A stretch of DNA of 62,948 nucleotides from JAGWNR01 sp964565685 (lineage in GTDB: Bacteria > Patescibacteriota > Minisyncoccia > Phycocordibacterales > PALSA-1337): NCBI GenBank assembly GCA_964565685.1, contig CAZMFR010000005.1, positions 1-62,948 on the forward strand, in the 5' to 3' direction. The translations under genes and the position numbers were made by a program. The notes beneath the pieces are model-generated. The model ran no database searches. It worked only from the letters and a program-made list of their open reading frames with translations, and was not told where the DNA came from. Position 1 is the first letter of the stretch. Every line of letters begins with the position of its first letter. Positions 8,278-16,857 of the stretch are shown piece by piece.

Positions 8278-9280
8278 TCAAAGCAAGCGCGATCAGATGG
8301 TCAGTCAACTCGCGCAAAGACGATCCGACTGCCTTGAGCGCTTTTGGCACGAGAGACTCCTCTGTAAGCCCTGGCAGAGAATTCGTTTCGATGATATAGA
8401 TGCCGCGATGCGGCGAAACGATAAAATCGGAACGCGAGTAATGCGACAGACCGAGCGCCTCATGCGCGGTTATTGCCAGCTTCTCGAGTTCTTTTTTGAT
8501 TGAAGGAGAAAAAGTAGCGGGAACGATCTCTTTGCATAGGATTTCGGCTTTCGACTCGGTATTTTCGATTTTATCTCCATATTTCATTTTATAGTCAAAA
8601 ATACTTCCCTTGCCCTTCCGTATCTCGATCGGCGGCAAAGCATATAATCCTTGTCCTCTGAATCCTTCGATGACGCCGACAGATGCTTCGATGCCAGGAA
8701 TGAATTCTTCAACGAGCACTGAATTCCCTTTTTTAAAAGAGTTTTCCAAAGCTGTAGTGAACTCTCGGCTATTCTTGACCAAAAAGACGCCGAGTGACGA
8801 GCCGCCGGAAACCGGTTTGATCACATATGGCAGAGAAAATTTCGAATGCGCCAGAAGATACGCCTTGGTGGCATCGACTTGTTCTTTTTCTCTGCTTTCA
8901 ATGAGGACATGCGCTGGCACCTTCAATCCAGCACGGCGGAATGTCTCCTTGGCGATATGCTTGGCCATCGCCATAGCCGAAGACAGAGAATCAGAGCCGG
9001 TGAAAGCTTTGCCGTGCGCTTCGAAGATCTGCTGGATCTTGCCGTCCTCGCCATAATTGCCGTGCAAGGCATTGAAAACAACGTCTACTTTTTTCAAGGC
9101 CTCATTCGGCTTCACTTCGACACCGAGCACATGCCACTTGCCGCTTTTTGAGATAAGAATATCGACTGGCTCATATTTTTCCTTGTCCAAAGAATCGATC
9201 ACTGCCGCACCGGTTTTAAGCGACACTTCATATTCATCGCTTGGACCTCCGCGCACCACGCCGATTCGAGTTTTTACCAT
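8270..9280 (-). CDS. ddl: D-alanine--D-alanine ligase
   Basis: 336 residues, an ATP-grasp ligase joining two D-alanines for the peptidoglycan stem peptide in the cytoplasm. Visible marks: N-terminal VVRGGPSDEYEVSLKTG, FNALHGNYGEDGKIQ, the ATP-grasp PYVIKPVSGGSSLGV loop, VEEFIPGIEASVGV, and the C-terminal YIIETNSLPGLTEESL metal-binding segment. The start ATG at 9280 is six bases after a TACAAT box, so the mRNA is predicted leaderless; the upstream ATG at 9331 would place that promoter inside the gene. A small zinc-ribbon gene overlaps its end. Together with murJ it shows that this organism builds or remodels peptidoglycan. Confidence 0.93.
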   Translation of the reverse strand: MVKTRIGVVRGGPSDEYEVSLKTGAAVIDSLDKEKYEPVDILISKSGKWHVLGVEVKPNEALKKVDVVFNALHGNYGEDGKIQQIFEAHGKAFTGSDSLSSAMAMAKHIAKETFRRAGLKVPAHVLIESREKEQVDATKAYLLAHSKFSLPYVIKPVSGGSSLGVFLVKNSREFTTALENSFKKGNSVLVEEFIPGIEASVGVIEGFRGQGLYALPPIEIRKGKGSIFDYKMKYGDKIENTESKAEILCKEIVPATFSPSIKKELEKLAITAHEALGLSHYSRSDFIVSPHRGIYIIETNSLPGLTEESLVPKALKAVGSSLRELTDHLIALALNE

Positions 9281-9286
9281 GCGATA

Positions 9287-9295
9287 ATTGTAGCA
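9287..9295 (-). promoter_or_regulatory. Leaderless-type promoter of ddl
   Basis: Minus strand TGC-TACAAT followed by exactly six bases and ATG. Same architecture as slipin, uvrB, smc, rnhB and dnaE. Confidence 0.65.
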
Positions 9296-9357
9296 CATGT
9301 CCGTACAAGGATTCTCCTCATACAAATGCATTAGGGCTTCTCTTGTGCTTCATTGTA

Positions 9358-10734
9358 TCACTTCAAAAAATTCCTTTTGCGCAGATTTTTGTGATAGGAA
9401 ATGGCGAACCGATGCGCTTCGGAATTGGCTAGGATTATGGCGCGCTTGTATTGAGACAGAATGGTCGGATTCTTTGTGGTCAAGGATTCATCGGCTAGAA
9501 TGCCGCGCGCCTTGTGTTTGTCGTCTTTGACGAGAGCCACAGCCATTATGTCTGATTTTAGTTCTGACAAGATCTTTTGAACGACGTTTAACTGTATCTG
9601 TCCTCCATCGACGACGATCAAATCAGGATACGGCCATTCAGTATGGCCGAGACGACGCAGAATGACCTCGCGCAGAGCGGCTACATCGTCGTTCTTTTCA
9701 TGCGATATCTTGAACTTGCGATACTCGTTCTTGTCCGGTTCGCCGTTTTCAATGACCGTCATGACGCCTACGACGTTTTTACCTGAAAGATGTGCGATAT
9801 CATATGCTTCGATTCGAAAATGATTTTGACCAGCCATTCCGCTTGCACCATCCATATGATTCGCGCCAGATCCGCGATCTTCTTTTATCAAAGAAACATC
9901 TTCTATATGTTCAAGAGCGTAGATCTTTCTCTTTGTTTTTTCCGCTTTTTCAAATTCCTGATCGCTTGCATATGCCATCATTTCTTTTTTCAAGCATCTT
10001 ATGATCGTTTTTTTCTTGCCTTCTAGGAAAAGCTCGATGTTCTTTATATTTTTCAAGTATTCTCCGCGAGAAGCCCTGTCGCCGAGGATAGGAGACAATC
10101 CGATAGAAGCATAGAAATTCCTGTGCTTTGGATCGAGAGATTTTTCATCGAGATAAGGGAATATGCGGCGGATTATCTTGAGCGCGTCTTTCAATAGCCC
10201 TCCGGCTGGATATGGACCGAAGATTTTGCTTTTTTTATAAGCTTCGGCACAGAATACATTCTCTCTCCGAGCCATTCCTCGGTTTCGGAAGCCAAGCTCT
10301 CGCCCAGAATGCTCGCCCTGTAGCCCTCCAAAAGAAGTGTCCGATGCCTCGCTTTTAGATTTCTTCAGATTCCTTCCCCTTTCAACGATCACTCGCGGCC
10401 ATCTTTCGCCGGTGATGACGATATGATTCCAGCTCTTGTCGTCTTTTTCGTCGGTATTATATTTCGGTTGGAATCTCTTTATCAAGTTCGCCTCGAGGAT
10501 GATGGCTTCTAGGACAGAGTCGGTCTTTTCGAACGTCACTGTCCGAGCGCGCGTGACCATGTCGACGATGCGCGAGCCGCGAGTGCTTATCACGTCATCG
10601 CCAAAATAGCTGCGCACACGATCGCGCAAAGACGTAGCGCGGCCGATATATAGCGTTTTCCCCTTGCCATCCTTGAAGAAATAGACGCCTGGAACATCAG
10701 GCAATTTCAACCTTTTTAAACCTTGACTTTTCAT
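9358..10734 (-). CDS. uvrC: Excinuclease ABC subunit C, short form
   Basis: 458 residues; makes the two incisions in nucleotide excision repair. GIY-YIG domain at residues 10-95 (PGVYFFKDGKGKTLYIGRA), UVR motif around 250-285 (EMMAYASDQEFEKAEKTKRK) for UvrB contact, and the RNase H-like nuclease domain from about 310 (IEAYDIAHLSGKNVVGVMTV, PDLIVVDGGQIQLN). It stops at EAHRFAISYHKNLRKRNFLK, just where usual UvrC (about 600 residues) continues into a tandem helix-hairpin-helix region; that part is missing. uvrA and uvrB lie downstream on the map on the same strand. Truncation by a late frameshift is not evident because the stop is followed at once by the intergenic region. Confidence 0.92.
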   Translation of the reverse strand: MKSQGLKRLKLPDVPGVYFFKDGKGKTLYIGRATSLRDRVRSYFGDDVISTRGSRIVDMVTRARTVTFEKTDSVLEAIILEANLIKRFQPKYNTDEKDDKSWNHIVITGERWPRVIVERGRNLKKSKSEASDTSFGGLQGEHSGRELGFRNRGMARRENVFCAEAYKKSKIFGPYPAGGLLKDALKIIRRIFPYLDEKSLDPKHRNFYASIGLSPILGDRASRGEYLKNIKNIELFLEGKKKTIIRCLKKEMMAYASDQEFEKAEKTKRKIYALEHIEDVSLIKEDRGSGANHMDGASGMAGQNHFRIEAYDIAHLSGKNVVGVMTVIENGEPDKNEYRKFKISHEKNDDVAALREVILRRLGHTEWPYPDLIVVDGGQIQLNVVQKILSELKSDIMAVALVKDDKHKARGILADESLTTKNPTILSQYKRAIILANSEAHRFAISYHKNLRKRNFLK

Positions 10735-10787
10735 AGATACGAGTGTACTTTAACCGCAGAAAGTGCGCAACAAAAAAAGGATATGTC

Positions 10788-11138
10788 ATGAAAATAACAC
10801 GAGCATTCGGTCGCGATTTCGGCTGTCCTCTGGGCGGTGCGATGCTTGCGATCATAGGGATAGTTTACGCTGTTTGTGGATTGTTTTTTCTGGTAATACG
10901 CCAGATCTGCAAACCGGCATTTTTCTTGTTTGTTTCTGTGATCCTCTTGACCGTCTCTATCAATCTCTTTAGCATTGGAAACGCCGAGCAATCCGGACAA
11001 ATAGCCGAGATTGCATTGGCGATCATCGGGTGCTATGGGGTTTCTCTGGTCATCGAATCAATGATCGAGCGCAGACGGCGAAAAAGGATGAGCGCTGAAA
11101 GAACGAGAGACAATGATACTCAAGAGCTCGATGAATAA
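10788..11138 (+). CDS. Small integral membrane protein
   Basis: 116 residues. Three hydrophobic segments: GGAMLAIIGIVYAVCGLFFL, KPAFFLFVSVILLTVSINLF and AEIALAIIGCYGVSLVIES. The tail is strongly basic (ERRRRKRMSAE) then acidic. Start chosen at the ATG eight bases after AAGGAT rather than the ATG at 10743. It runs opposite to its neighbours uvrC and uvrA and has its own terminator. No family recognised. Confidence 0.62.
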   Translation: MKITRAFGRDFGCPLGGAMLAIIGIVYAVCGLFFLVIRQICKPAFFLFVSVILLTVSINLFSIGNAEQSGQIAEIALAIIGCYGVSLVIESMIERRRRKRMSAERTRDNDTQELDE

Positions 11139-11155
11139 TCGGGCTCTTTCATTTT
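11122..11155. terminator. Bidirectional terminator between membrane gene and uvrA
   Basis: AAGAGC...GCTCTT outer stem and CGAT...ATCG inner stem (11122-11148) followed by TCATTTT. It overlaps the last codons of the plus-strand gene. Confidence 0.6.
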
Positions 11156-11163
11156 CCTAATTT

Positions 11164-13794
11164 TTATTTTCTCAGCTTTCTCTTTAAATATTTTCCTGTA
11201 TAGCTCTTTTCATTCATGGCGATGTCTTCAGGAGTCCCCTTTGCCACGATTTTGCCGCCATGTTTGCCGCCTTCCGGACCGATGTCGATGACATAGTCGG
11301 CGTTCTTGACCAGATCAAGATTGTGCTCGATGACGACGACGGTGTTCCCTTTTTCTACGAGCCGCTGCAAGATTTCGATCAGTTTTTTAACGTCTTCATA
11401 ATGCAGACCGACGGTCGGCTCGTCGAGCAGATAGATGGTTTTTTGGATATGCGCGCGGTATAGCTCGGCAGAGATCTTGACGCGTTGCGCTTCGCCTCCT
11501 GACAGAGTGGTAGCGCTCTGTCCGAGAGTCAGATAGCCGAGGCCGACTTCATTTAAAGTGACGAGACGATCTGAAATAGCCGGCACATCCTCAAAGAAAC
11601 CCATGGCTTCCTCGACGGTCATTTGGAGGACTTCGTGGATATTTTTCCCTTTGTATCTTATGTCGAGCGTTTCTTTCATGAAGCGCGTGCCGTTGCAAAC
11701 ATCGCATGATACATAGACTGTCGGCAAAAAATGCATTTCGACGGCGATCTCGCCGTTGCCTTCGCAAGCTTCGCATCGTCCGCCAGGACGGTTAAAGGAG
11801 AATCTGCCCGCTCCCCATCCTCTTGCCCTCGCCTCGCTGGATGCGGCGAACATGTCGCGGATGTGAGTCCACGCGCCGGTATATGTGGCCGGATTTGAGC
11901 GCGGCGTACGACCTATCGGCGATTGATCGATCAAGATCGATCGGCCTAGATATTCCGAACCAGAAAAAGAAGCGGCGTTATAGGTCAGAGAATTTCTTTT
12001 GCTCCTCTCCAATCTCGCTTCGAGATTTTTGTGCAATATCTCATACATAAATGAAGATTTGCCGGAGCCAGAGACGCCGGTTATGACGTTGAAGACGCCT
12101 AGCGGAACGTCCACGTTCATGTCCTTTATATTGAAGATGTTTCCGCCGCGGATCATTATCTTTCCCTTCGGCTCTCTGCGCTTTTTCGGCATATCTATTT
12201 CCATCTCGCCTCGCAGATACGCGAGGGTGAGAGATTCCTTGCCTTCTCCTTTTTCAAGGGTTTTTTTCGTCAAAAGATCTTCGAGCCAGCCGGAAACGAC
12301 TACTTTCCCTCCATGAATGCCGGCACCGGGGCCGATGTCGATTATATAATCAGAAGCGAACATCGTATCCTCGTCATGTTCGACGACGATTATGGTGTTG
12401 CCGAGGTCGCGCAGGTTCAAAAGCGTATCGATCAGCTTGTCATTATCGCGCTGATGCAAACCGATCGTCGGCTCGTCCAAAACATATAGAGCGCCGACAA
12501 GGCCGCTTCCCAACTGTGAGGCGAGCCGGATGCGTTGGGCCTCGCCGCCGGACAGAGTGTTCGCGCGCCGATCTAGGGTCAGATATTCGATGCCGACATT
12601 TATCATAAACGAAAGCCGCGAGCCGATCTCTTTCATCACTACCTTTGCGATCTCACGCTCCGTTGGCGTCAGCTTCAAATGGTCGAAAAAATGCGCTGCA
12701 TCAGAGATAGAGAGCGCCGTCGTCTCCACTATGTTTTTACCGTCCACAAAAACATGCAAGGCCTCCTCGCGCAAACGCTTGCCTCCGCACGCTTCGCACG
12801 GGTCATCGCTAAAAAAATCCTTCGTGCCGAGGCCTTTGCACACAGGGCATGCGCCATAAGGCGAGTTAAAGGAGAACAAGCGCGGCTCGATCTCGGGATA
12901 GGAAAAGCCGTCATGCGGACACATAAATTTCACAGACATGAGCTTCTCCTCATCCGGAGATTCTATCTTTATCAGACCATTGGCTTCGCTTATCGAGCGT
13001 TCCAACGCCTCGGACAATCTCTCGCGAGAATTCTTTGAGTCTTTCTTGTCCTGCAATTCGGTCACAAAGATCTCGTCTATGAGGATATCGATATCGTGTT
13101 TTTTGTTCTTTTCGATTATTATCTGATCGCGCAAGCGGTATATCTTCCCGTCTACGCGGACTCGATCGTAACCCTTGCCGAGCAGGTCGTACAGGAGCTG
13201 ATAGTATTCGCCTCTTCGCCCCACGACGATAGGTGCCCAGATGCGGATCTTGTCGCTTGAAACAGCGACACCCATGACTTTATGCATTCCGGCAGATGCG
13301 TTCTTTATGCTTTCTACTTTATCCCCTTTGACTTCACCAAGTATTATTTCTAGTATCTCCTCTTTTGAGATGCGATGTATCTCGCGATCGCAAACGAGGC
13401 AATGAGGCGTGCCGACACGGGCAAAAAGAACGCGCATGTAATCATATATCTCGGTGATGGTGGCAACAGTCGAACGCGGGTTGTTGGAACGCGATTTCTG
13501 ATCTATGGAAATAGCCGGCGACAGACCTATTATCTCGTCGACGTCTGGTTTTTGCATGCGATGCAGAAATTGTCGCGCATAGGCCGAGAGAGATTCGACA
13601 TAACGGCGCTGTCCTTCGGCAAAAATAGTATCGAAAGCAAGCGAAGATTTTCCGGAACCGGAAAGACCGGTGATGGCTATCATCCTGTTGCGCGGCATTT
13701 CGACGGTTATGTTTTTTAGGTTATGCGTGCGGGCGCCTTTGACGATTATTTTGTCCTCGCCGTTCTTTCCATTAGAGTGCATATTATTGCGCAT
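11164..13794 (-). CDS. uvrA: Excinuclease ABC subunit A
   Basis: 876 residues; damage-recognising dimeric ABC ATPase of nucleotide excision repair. First ATP site GLSGSGKSSLAFDTIF near residue 40, signature LSGGEAQRIRLA and Walker B ALYVLDEPTIGLH; second ATP site GVSGSGKSSFMY, signature LSGGEAQRVKIS and TIYLLDEPTVGLH. Zinc-finger cysteines are visible at CLVC near residue 130, ACPVC...CEAC mid-protein and CEAC...CDVC in the second half. Slightly shorter than the usual 940. ATG at 13794 lies ten bases after a TACAAT box, giving a very short leader; ATG at 13782 is an alternative start. Confidence 0.95.
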   Translation of the reverse strand: MRNNMHSNGKNGEDKIIVKGARTHNLKNITVEMPRNRMIAITGLSGSGKSSLAFDTIFAEGQRRYVESLSAYARQFLHRMQKPDVDEIIGLSPAISIDQKSRSNNPRSTVATITEIYDYMRVLFARVGTPHCLVCDREIHRISKEEILEIILGEVKGDKVESIKNASAGMHKVMGVAVSSDKIRIWAPIVVGRRGEYYQLLYDLLGKGYDRVRVDGKIYRLRDQIIIEKNKKHDIDILIDEIFVTELQDKKDSKNSRERLSEALERSISEANGLIKIESPDEEKLMSVKFMCPHDGFSYPEIEPRLFSFNSPYGACPVCKGLGTKDFFSDDPCEACGGKRLREEALHVFVDGKNIVETTALSISDAAHFFDHLKLTPTEREIAKVVMKEIGSRLSFMINVGIEYLTLDRRANTLSGGEAQRIRLASQLGSGLVGALYVLDEPTIGLHQRDNDKLIDTLLNLRDLGNTIIVVEHDEDTMFASDYIIDIGPGAGIHGGKVVVSGWLEDLLTKKTLEKGEGKESLTLAYLRGEMEIDMPKKRREPKGKIMIRGGNIFNIKDMNVDVPLGVFNVITGVSGSGKSSFMYEILHKNLEARLERSKRNSLTYNAASFSGSEYLGRSILIDQSPIGRTPRSNPATYTGAWTHIRDMFAASSEARARGWGAGRFSFNRPGGRCEACEGNGEIAVEMHFLPTVYVSCDVCNGTRFMKETLDIRYKGKNIHEVLQMTVEEAMGFFEDVPAISDRLVTLNEVGLGYLTLGQSATTLSGGEAQRVKISAELYRAHIQKTIYLLDEPTVGLHYEDVKKLIEILQRLVEKGNTVVVIEHNLDLVKNADYVIDIGPEGGKHGGKIVAKGTPEDIAMNEKSYTGKYLKRKLRK

Positions 13795-13857
13795 AGTGCG
13801 GCGGATTGTAACATAAATTTTCTGAAAAAGAAAGCCGGGCGAATCGCTTTGACGAGG

Positions 13858-14634
13858 TTACTTCACCAATTTTTCCACCTGTGTCACGATCTCGTCGAGC
13901 GAAACAGCGGCCTTGACGATATAGCCGACAGCACCGAGTTTTTTAGATTTGTCGATATCGGATGGCGAAGACAGGTTCGACAGCATGATGACAGGGATGT
14001 TCTTGAACTTTTCCTGCATTTTCAATTTCTGCAGGACATCAAAGCCGTTCAAATCGGGCATGACGATATCTAACATGACGATGTCTGGAGTGTCATTCTC
14101 GACGAGCCGCAACGCCTCGGCGCCATTGTTGGCTTTTATCAGATTATAGCCGAGAGAAATGAATTTCTTCGAAAGGATATCGGAAAGGAACTTGTCATCC
14201 TCGACCCAAAGTATTTTTACCGGCTTTTTGTCTTTGGTCGCAGATGAATCCGGCGGCGTACAACCGAGTATATTGCAAACCTTGCCAACGATTTCTACTG
14301 GATCAATGTGGGTTTTTATGTAATATTCACGGATCCCTACAGCCGGAAGGCGTTTCATGTCGACGGGAAGCCCCATATTAGATACAACGATGACTGGGAT
14401 CTTTGTGATCTCTTTATCAAAAGATTTCGCCGCCAACAAATCATATCCGTCCATGCCCGGCAGAACGATGTCAGAAACGAGCAGATCTGGATGCAACTCT
14501 CTCATTTTTTCCAGGGCGGCATTGCCGTCATCGACTACGACAACGCGCATGCCTTTCCCTCTGGCTTCAGTGGCTAACGATTGCGCCAGGAAATTATCTG
14601 ACACTGCGATGAGGACTAGTTTTGAAGGAGTCAT
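13858..14634 (-). CDS. Tandem receiver-domain response regulator
   Basis: 258 residues, two CheY-like receiver domains with no output domain. Domain 1 (residues 5-120) keeps the phospho-acceptor (LVSDIVLPGMDGYDLL) but its acidic pocket is weak (AVSDN). Domain 2 (residues 135-258) is canonical: LWVEDDKFL, MLDIVMPDLNG, VIMLSN and GYIVKAA. No histidine kinase is next to it. The protein probably acts as a phospho-relay or protein-binding switch. A repeat shared with the nusB gene lies directly upstream (14641-14735). Confidence 0.88.
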   Translation of the reverse strand: MTPSKLVLIAVSDNFLAQSLATEARGKGMRVVVVDDGNAALEKMRELHPDLLVSDIVLPGMDGYDLLAAKSFDKEITKIPVIVVSNMGLPVDMKRLPAVGIREYYIKTHIDPVEIVGKVCNILGCTPPDSSATKDKKPVKILWVEDDKFLSDILSKKFISLGYNLIKANNGAEALRLVENDTPDIVMLDIVMPDLNGFDVLQKLKMQEKFKNIPVIMLSNLSSPSDIDKSKKLGAVGYIVKAAVSLDEIVTQVEKLVK

Positions 14635-14640
14635 AGAAAT

Positions 14641-14735
14641 TTAGTCGAAAGCCATGAAGTTCCTAGTTAAAAGCCGATATACAAGAGCAAGTACGGATAT
14701 CCCTGACTTTCGATTCGGCACTTCCGACTTTGTAG
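14641..14735 (-). repeat. Leader repeat shared with nusB-NUDIX
   Basis: The region immediately upstream of the receiver gene resembles 25090-25175, immediately upstream of nusB: both read, on the minus strand, CAAAGTC, CCGA, CGAAAG, CAG, then ATCGGCTTT, GGCTTT and CGACT in the same order. Internal inverted repeats are present. Either a repeated mobile palindrome or a shared regulatory leader. Confidence 0.55.
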
Positions 14736-14778
14736 CTTCATTATATCAATAATATCTAAAGCAAGTAAGCATGGCTGT

Positions 14779-15534
14779 TTACTTCTTTGAATCCCCTTTT
14801 ATCGTGGCTATGGCCTCCTGGACAGTCGTCATGAATTGTGCCGGAAAAATAATGGTCGAGTTCTTCTCAGTGGCGATCTCTGACATGGTTTGAAGGGTGC
14901 GCAACTGCAACGCGACCGGATGTTGGGAGATGATATCTGCCGCTTCGCCGAGTTTGACCGCTGCCTGGAATTCGCCTTGTGCTGCGACTATTTTCGCGCG
15001 GCGCTCGCGCTCTGCTTCTGCCTCCTTTGCCATGGCGCGCTGCATGTTATCCGGCAAGGTGATGTCCTTGATCTCGACGGCAGTCACCTGCGCGCCCCAT
15101 GGCTCGGTGTGCGTATCGATGACGTCTTTGATCTGGACGTTGATGTCGCCCGTCTGCGATAGGAGCTGATCGAGCATGAATTTGCCGACGACGTTTCTGA
15201 CGGTGGTCTGGCTGATCTGGTTGACGGCATCATGGACGTTCTCGATCGCGACGACGGATTTCTTTGGATCTACTATGTGGTAATAGGCGACTGCGGCGAT
15301 GTCGATCGAAACATTGTCTTTGGTGATTATTTTCTGCGATGGGATGTTCATGGTTATCGTGCGCAGGGTGACCTTTGTCATGCGCTCAAAAATCGGGATA
15401 AGGATGATAAGGCCGGGACCTCTGACGCCAGTGACTTTGCCGAGAAAAAAGATGACGCCGCGATCGTACTCTTTTACTACTTTTAATGATAAGGCGAGCA
15501 AGATGACGACGATGACGATTATTGTTGTGAGCAT
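14779..15534 (-). CDS. Stomatin/slipin-family SPFH (band 7) protein
   Basis: 251 residues. One N-terminal membrane segment (LTTIIVIVVILLALSLKVV) then the band 7 domain: EYDRGVIFFLGKVTGVRGPG, SIDIAAVAYYHIVDPKKSV, VRNVVGKFMLDQLLSQ, WGAQVTAVEIKDITLP, and the helical oligomerisation stretch AMAKEAEAERERRAKIVAAQGE. Slipins form membrane-associated oligomers that scaffold proteases or other membrane proteins; the usual partner NfeD is not adjacent here. ATG is six bases after TATACT with a TGA extension, so a leaderless mRNA is predicted. Confidence 0.9.
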   Translation of the reverse strand: MLTTIIVIVVILLALSLKVVKEYDRGVIFFLGKVTGVRGPGLIILIPIFERMTKVTLRTITMNIPSQKIITKDNVSIDIAAVAYYHIVDPKKSVVAIENVHDAVNQISQTTVRNVVGKFMLDQLLSQTGDINVQIKDVIDTHTEPWGAQVTAVEIKDITLPDNMQRAMAKEAEAERERRAKIVAAQGEFQAAVKLGEAADIISQHPVALQLRTLQTMSEIATEKNSTIIFPAQFMTTVQEAIATIKGDSKK

Positions 15535-15540
15535 GGATGT

Positions 15541-15549
15541 AGTATATCA
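15541..15549 (-). promoter_or_regulatory. Leaderless-type promoter of slipin
   Basis: Minus strand TGA-TATACT, six bases, ATG at 15534. It overlaps the stop codon of the RhuM-like pseudogene at 15547. Confidence 0.6.
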
Positions 15550-16046
15550 CTTCTTTGGCTCCATATCTTTTGTGAGTTTGAAGACGAGCTTACCCTTCAA
15601 TTTGCCTTCGTATTTCGGAGATGCCATGAGAGCCAACGTCTCATTTAAGCCCTCAACCGCTTCAGGTGCTTTTCTAATTTGTATTGATTGAGCGCGTATC
15701 CTTGCTTCAGATATTCTCTCAAGACTCCTGTGGCCCAAATGCGGAATTTGGTAGCTTTCTTTGAATTTACACGATAACCAAGCGCGATTATGACATCGAG
15801 ATTATAGAATTTAGTGAGATATTGCTTGCTGTCTTTGGCAGTTATTCGGAATTTCCGAATAACTGATTTTTCTTTTAACTCATTTGTCTTGAATATGTTC
15901 TTTAAGTGCTCATTGACTGTGGGGACACCAATCTCAAACAGTTCAGCGATCTGGGCTTGCGTTGCCCAAATCGTGTCTTTTTCTATATCTGCCCGCAATT
16001 CAACATTTCCGTTCTTGTCTTCAAAAATAACTATATTGCTTTTCAT
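15547..16046 (-). pseudogene. RhuM-like protein, frameshifted
   Basis: Frame 1 from ATG 16046 to stop 15645 encodes a RhuM-family N-terminus (ELRADIEKDTIWATQAQIAELFEI, FYNLDVIIALGYRVNSKKAT, WATGVLREYLKQGYALN). Frame 2 continues to 15547 (APEAVEGLNETLALM...EGKLKGKLVFKLTKDMEPKK). Comparison with the intact paralogue at 16105-16620 shows both halves belong together, joined after QYKLEK. A single missing A in the run at 15670-15673 (minus strand GAAAAGC instead of GAAAAAGC) explains the shift. It could be a real mutation, a sequencing indel or programmed slippage. RhuM proteins have an N-terminal winged-helix/antitoxin-like region; function is unclear. Confidence 0.8.
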
Positions 16047-16104
16047 AGTATTCAAAAAAATTAATAACGAATAAAATCTTTGAAACGCTTGTCAGATAAC
16101 GCAA

Positions 16105-16620
16105 TCATTTCCCCGGTTCAAAATCCTGCGTCATCTTGAACGTCACCTTGCCTCGCAATTTTCCGCCGAGGCCTTTTGATTCGATTGATGACATCGTGGC
16201 GTACAGATCAAGCAATGCTCCGGGAGATTTCTCAAGCTTGTACTGATTGAGGGTATACCCGCTCTTCAGATGCTCGTGCAGAACACCGGTTGCCCAGATG
16301 CGGAATTGAGTGGCTTTCTTTGAACTGATACGGTAACCGACTGCAATGATCGCATCGAGGTTATATAGGTCTGTTTGTCTTTTCGTGGCTCTACCTCCTT
16401 CTTTTTGAACTAGTAAGGAATCCTTACTAGTTCGTTTTCTGTCTAACTCACTTTCGTCGAATATATTCTGAAGGTGAAGCGTTATGTTCTGAGGAGTCGT
16501 ATCGAATAATTCTGCCATTTGGGTCCTTGTCGCCCAAATCGTGTCCTTTTCGATATCCGCGCGAAGTTCGATTACACCCTTCTCATTTTGATAAATGACG
16601 ATCTTATTGTTGTCTTTCAT
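16105..16620 (-). CDS. RhuM-like protein (short form)
   Basis: 171 residues starting MKDNNKIVIYQNEKGVIELR. The conserved core is IWATRTQMAELFDTTPQNIT (DNA-binding-like helix-turn-helix), DLYNLDAIIAVGYRISSKKA and QFRIWATGVLHEHLKSGYTLN, as in virulence RhuM/Fic-associated proteins. Standard RhuM is near 330 residues; here the C-terminal half is replaced by about 45 residues ending GKVTFKMTQDFEPGK, and the neighbouring paralogue has the same short ending, so this is a distinct short subfamily and not a random truncation. Tandem paralogues suggest duplication. No clear ribosome site. Confidence 0.75.
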   Translation of the reverse strand: MKDNNKIVIYQNEKGVIELRADIEKDTIWATRTQMAELFDTTPQNITLHLQNIFDESELDRKRTSKDSLLVQKEGGRATKRQTDLYNLDAIIAVGYRISSKKATQFRIWATGVLHEHLKSGYTLNQYKLEKSPGALLDLYATMSSIESKGLGGKLRGKVTFKMTQDFEPGK

Positions 16621-16821
16621 TATATTTAGATCAAAATTAATTAATAAAAACCACCGGCTGCTTCTGCCATACATAAACGACATCAGTAGAGAAAAAGCGG
16701 ATGCCGAAATCAAACTACGCCGCAATAATTATGCGAAGAGGAGGATAGCGTGGGTATAGTATAGCAAAAAATTGGGCTTCTTACTCCACCCAGGATTTTG
16801 CCAAGCGAGGGTTTTTAATTC

Positions 16822-16846
16822 TTGTACAAGGTAGCACCTTGTACAA
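16822..16846. repeat. 25-bp hairpin palindrome downstream of uvrB
   Basis: TTGTACAAGGT-AGC-ACCTTGTACAA: a perfect 11-bp stem with a 3-base loop 12 bases past the uvrB stop. The centre resembles the palindrome inside rnhB (25989-26015). It could act as a terminator, though the minus-strand T tail is poor. Confidence 0.6.
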
Positions 16847-16857
16847 TCTATATTTTT

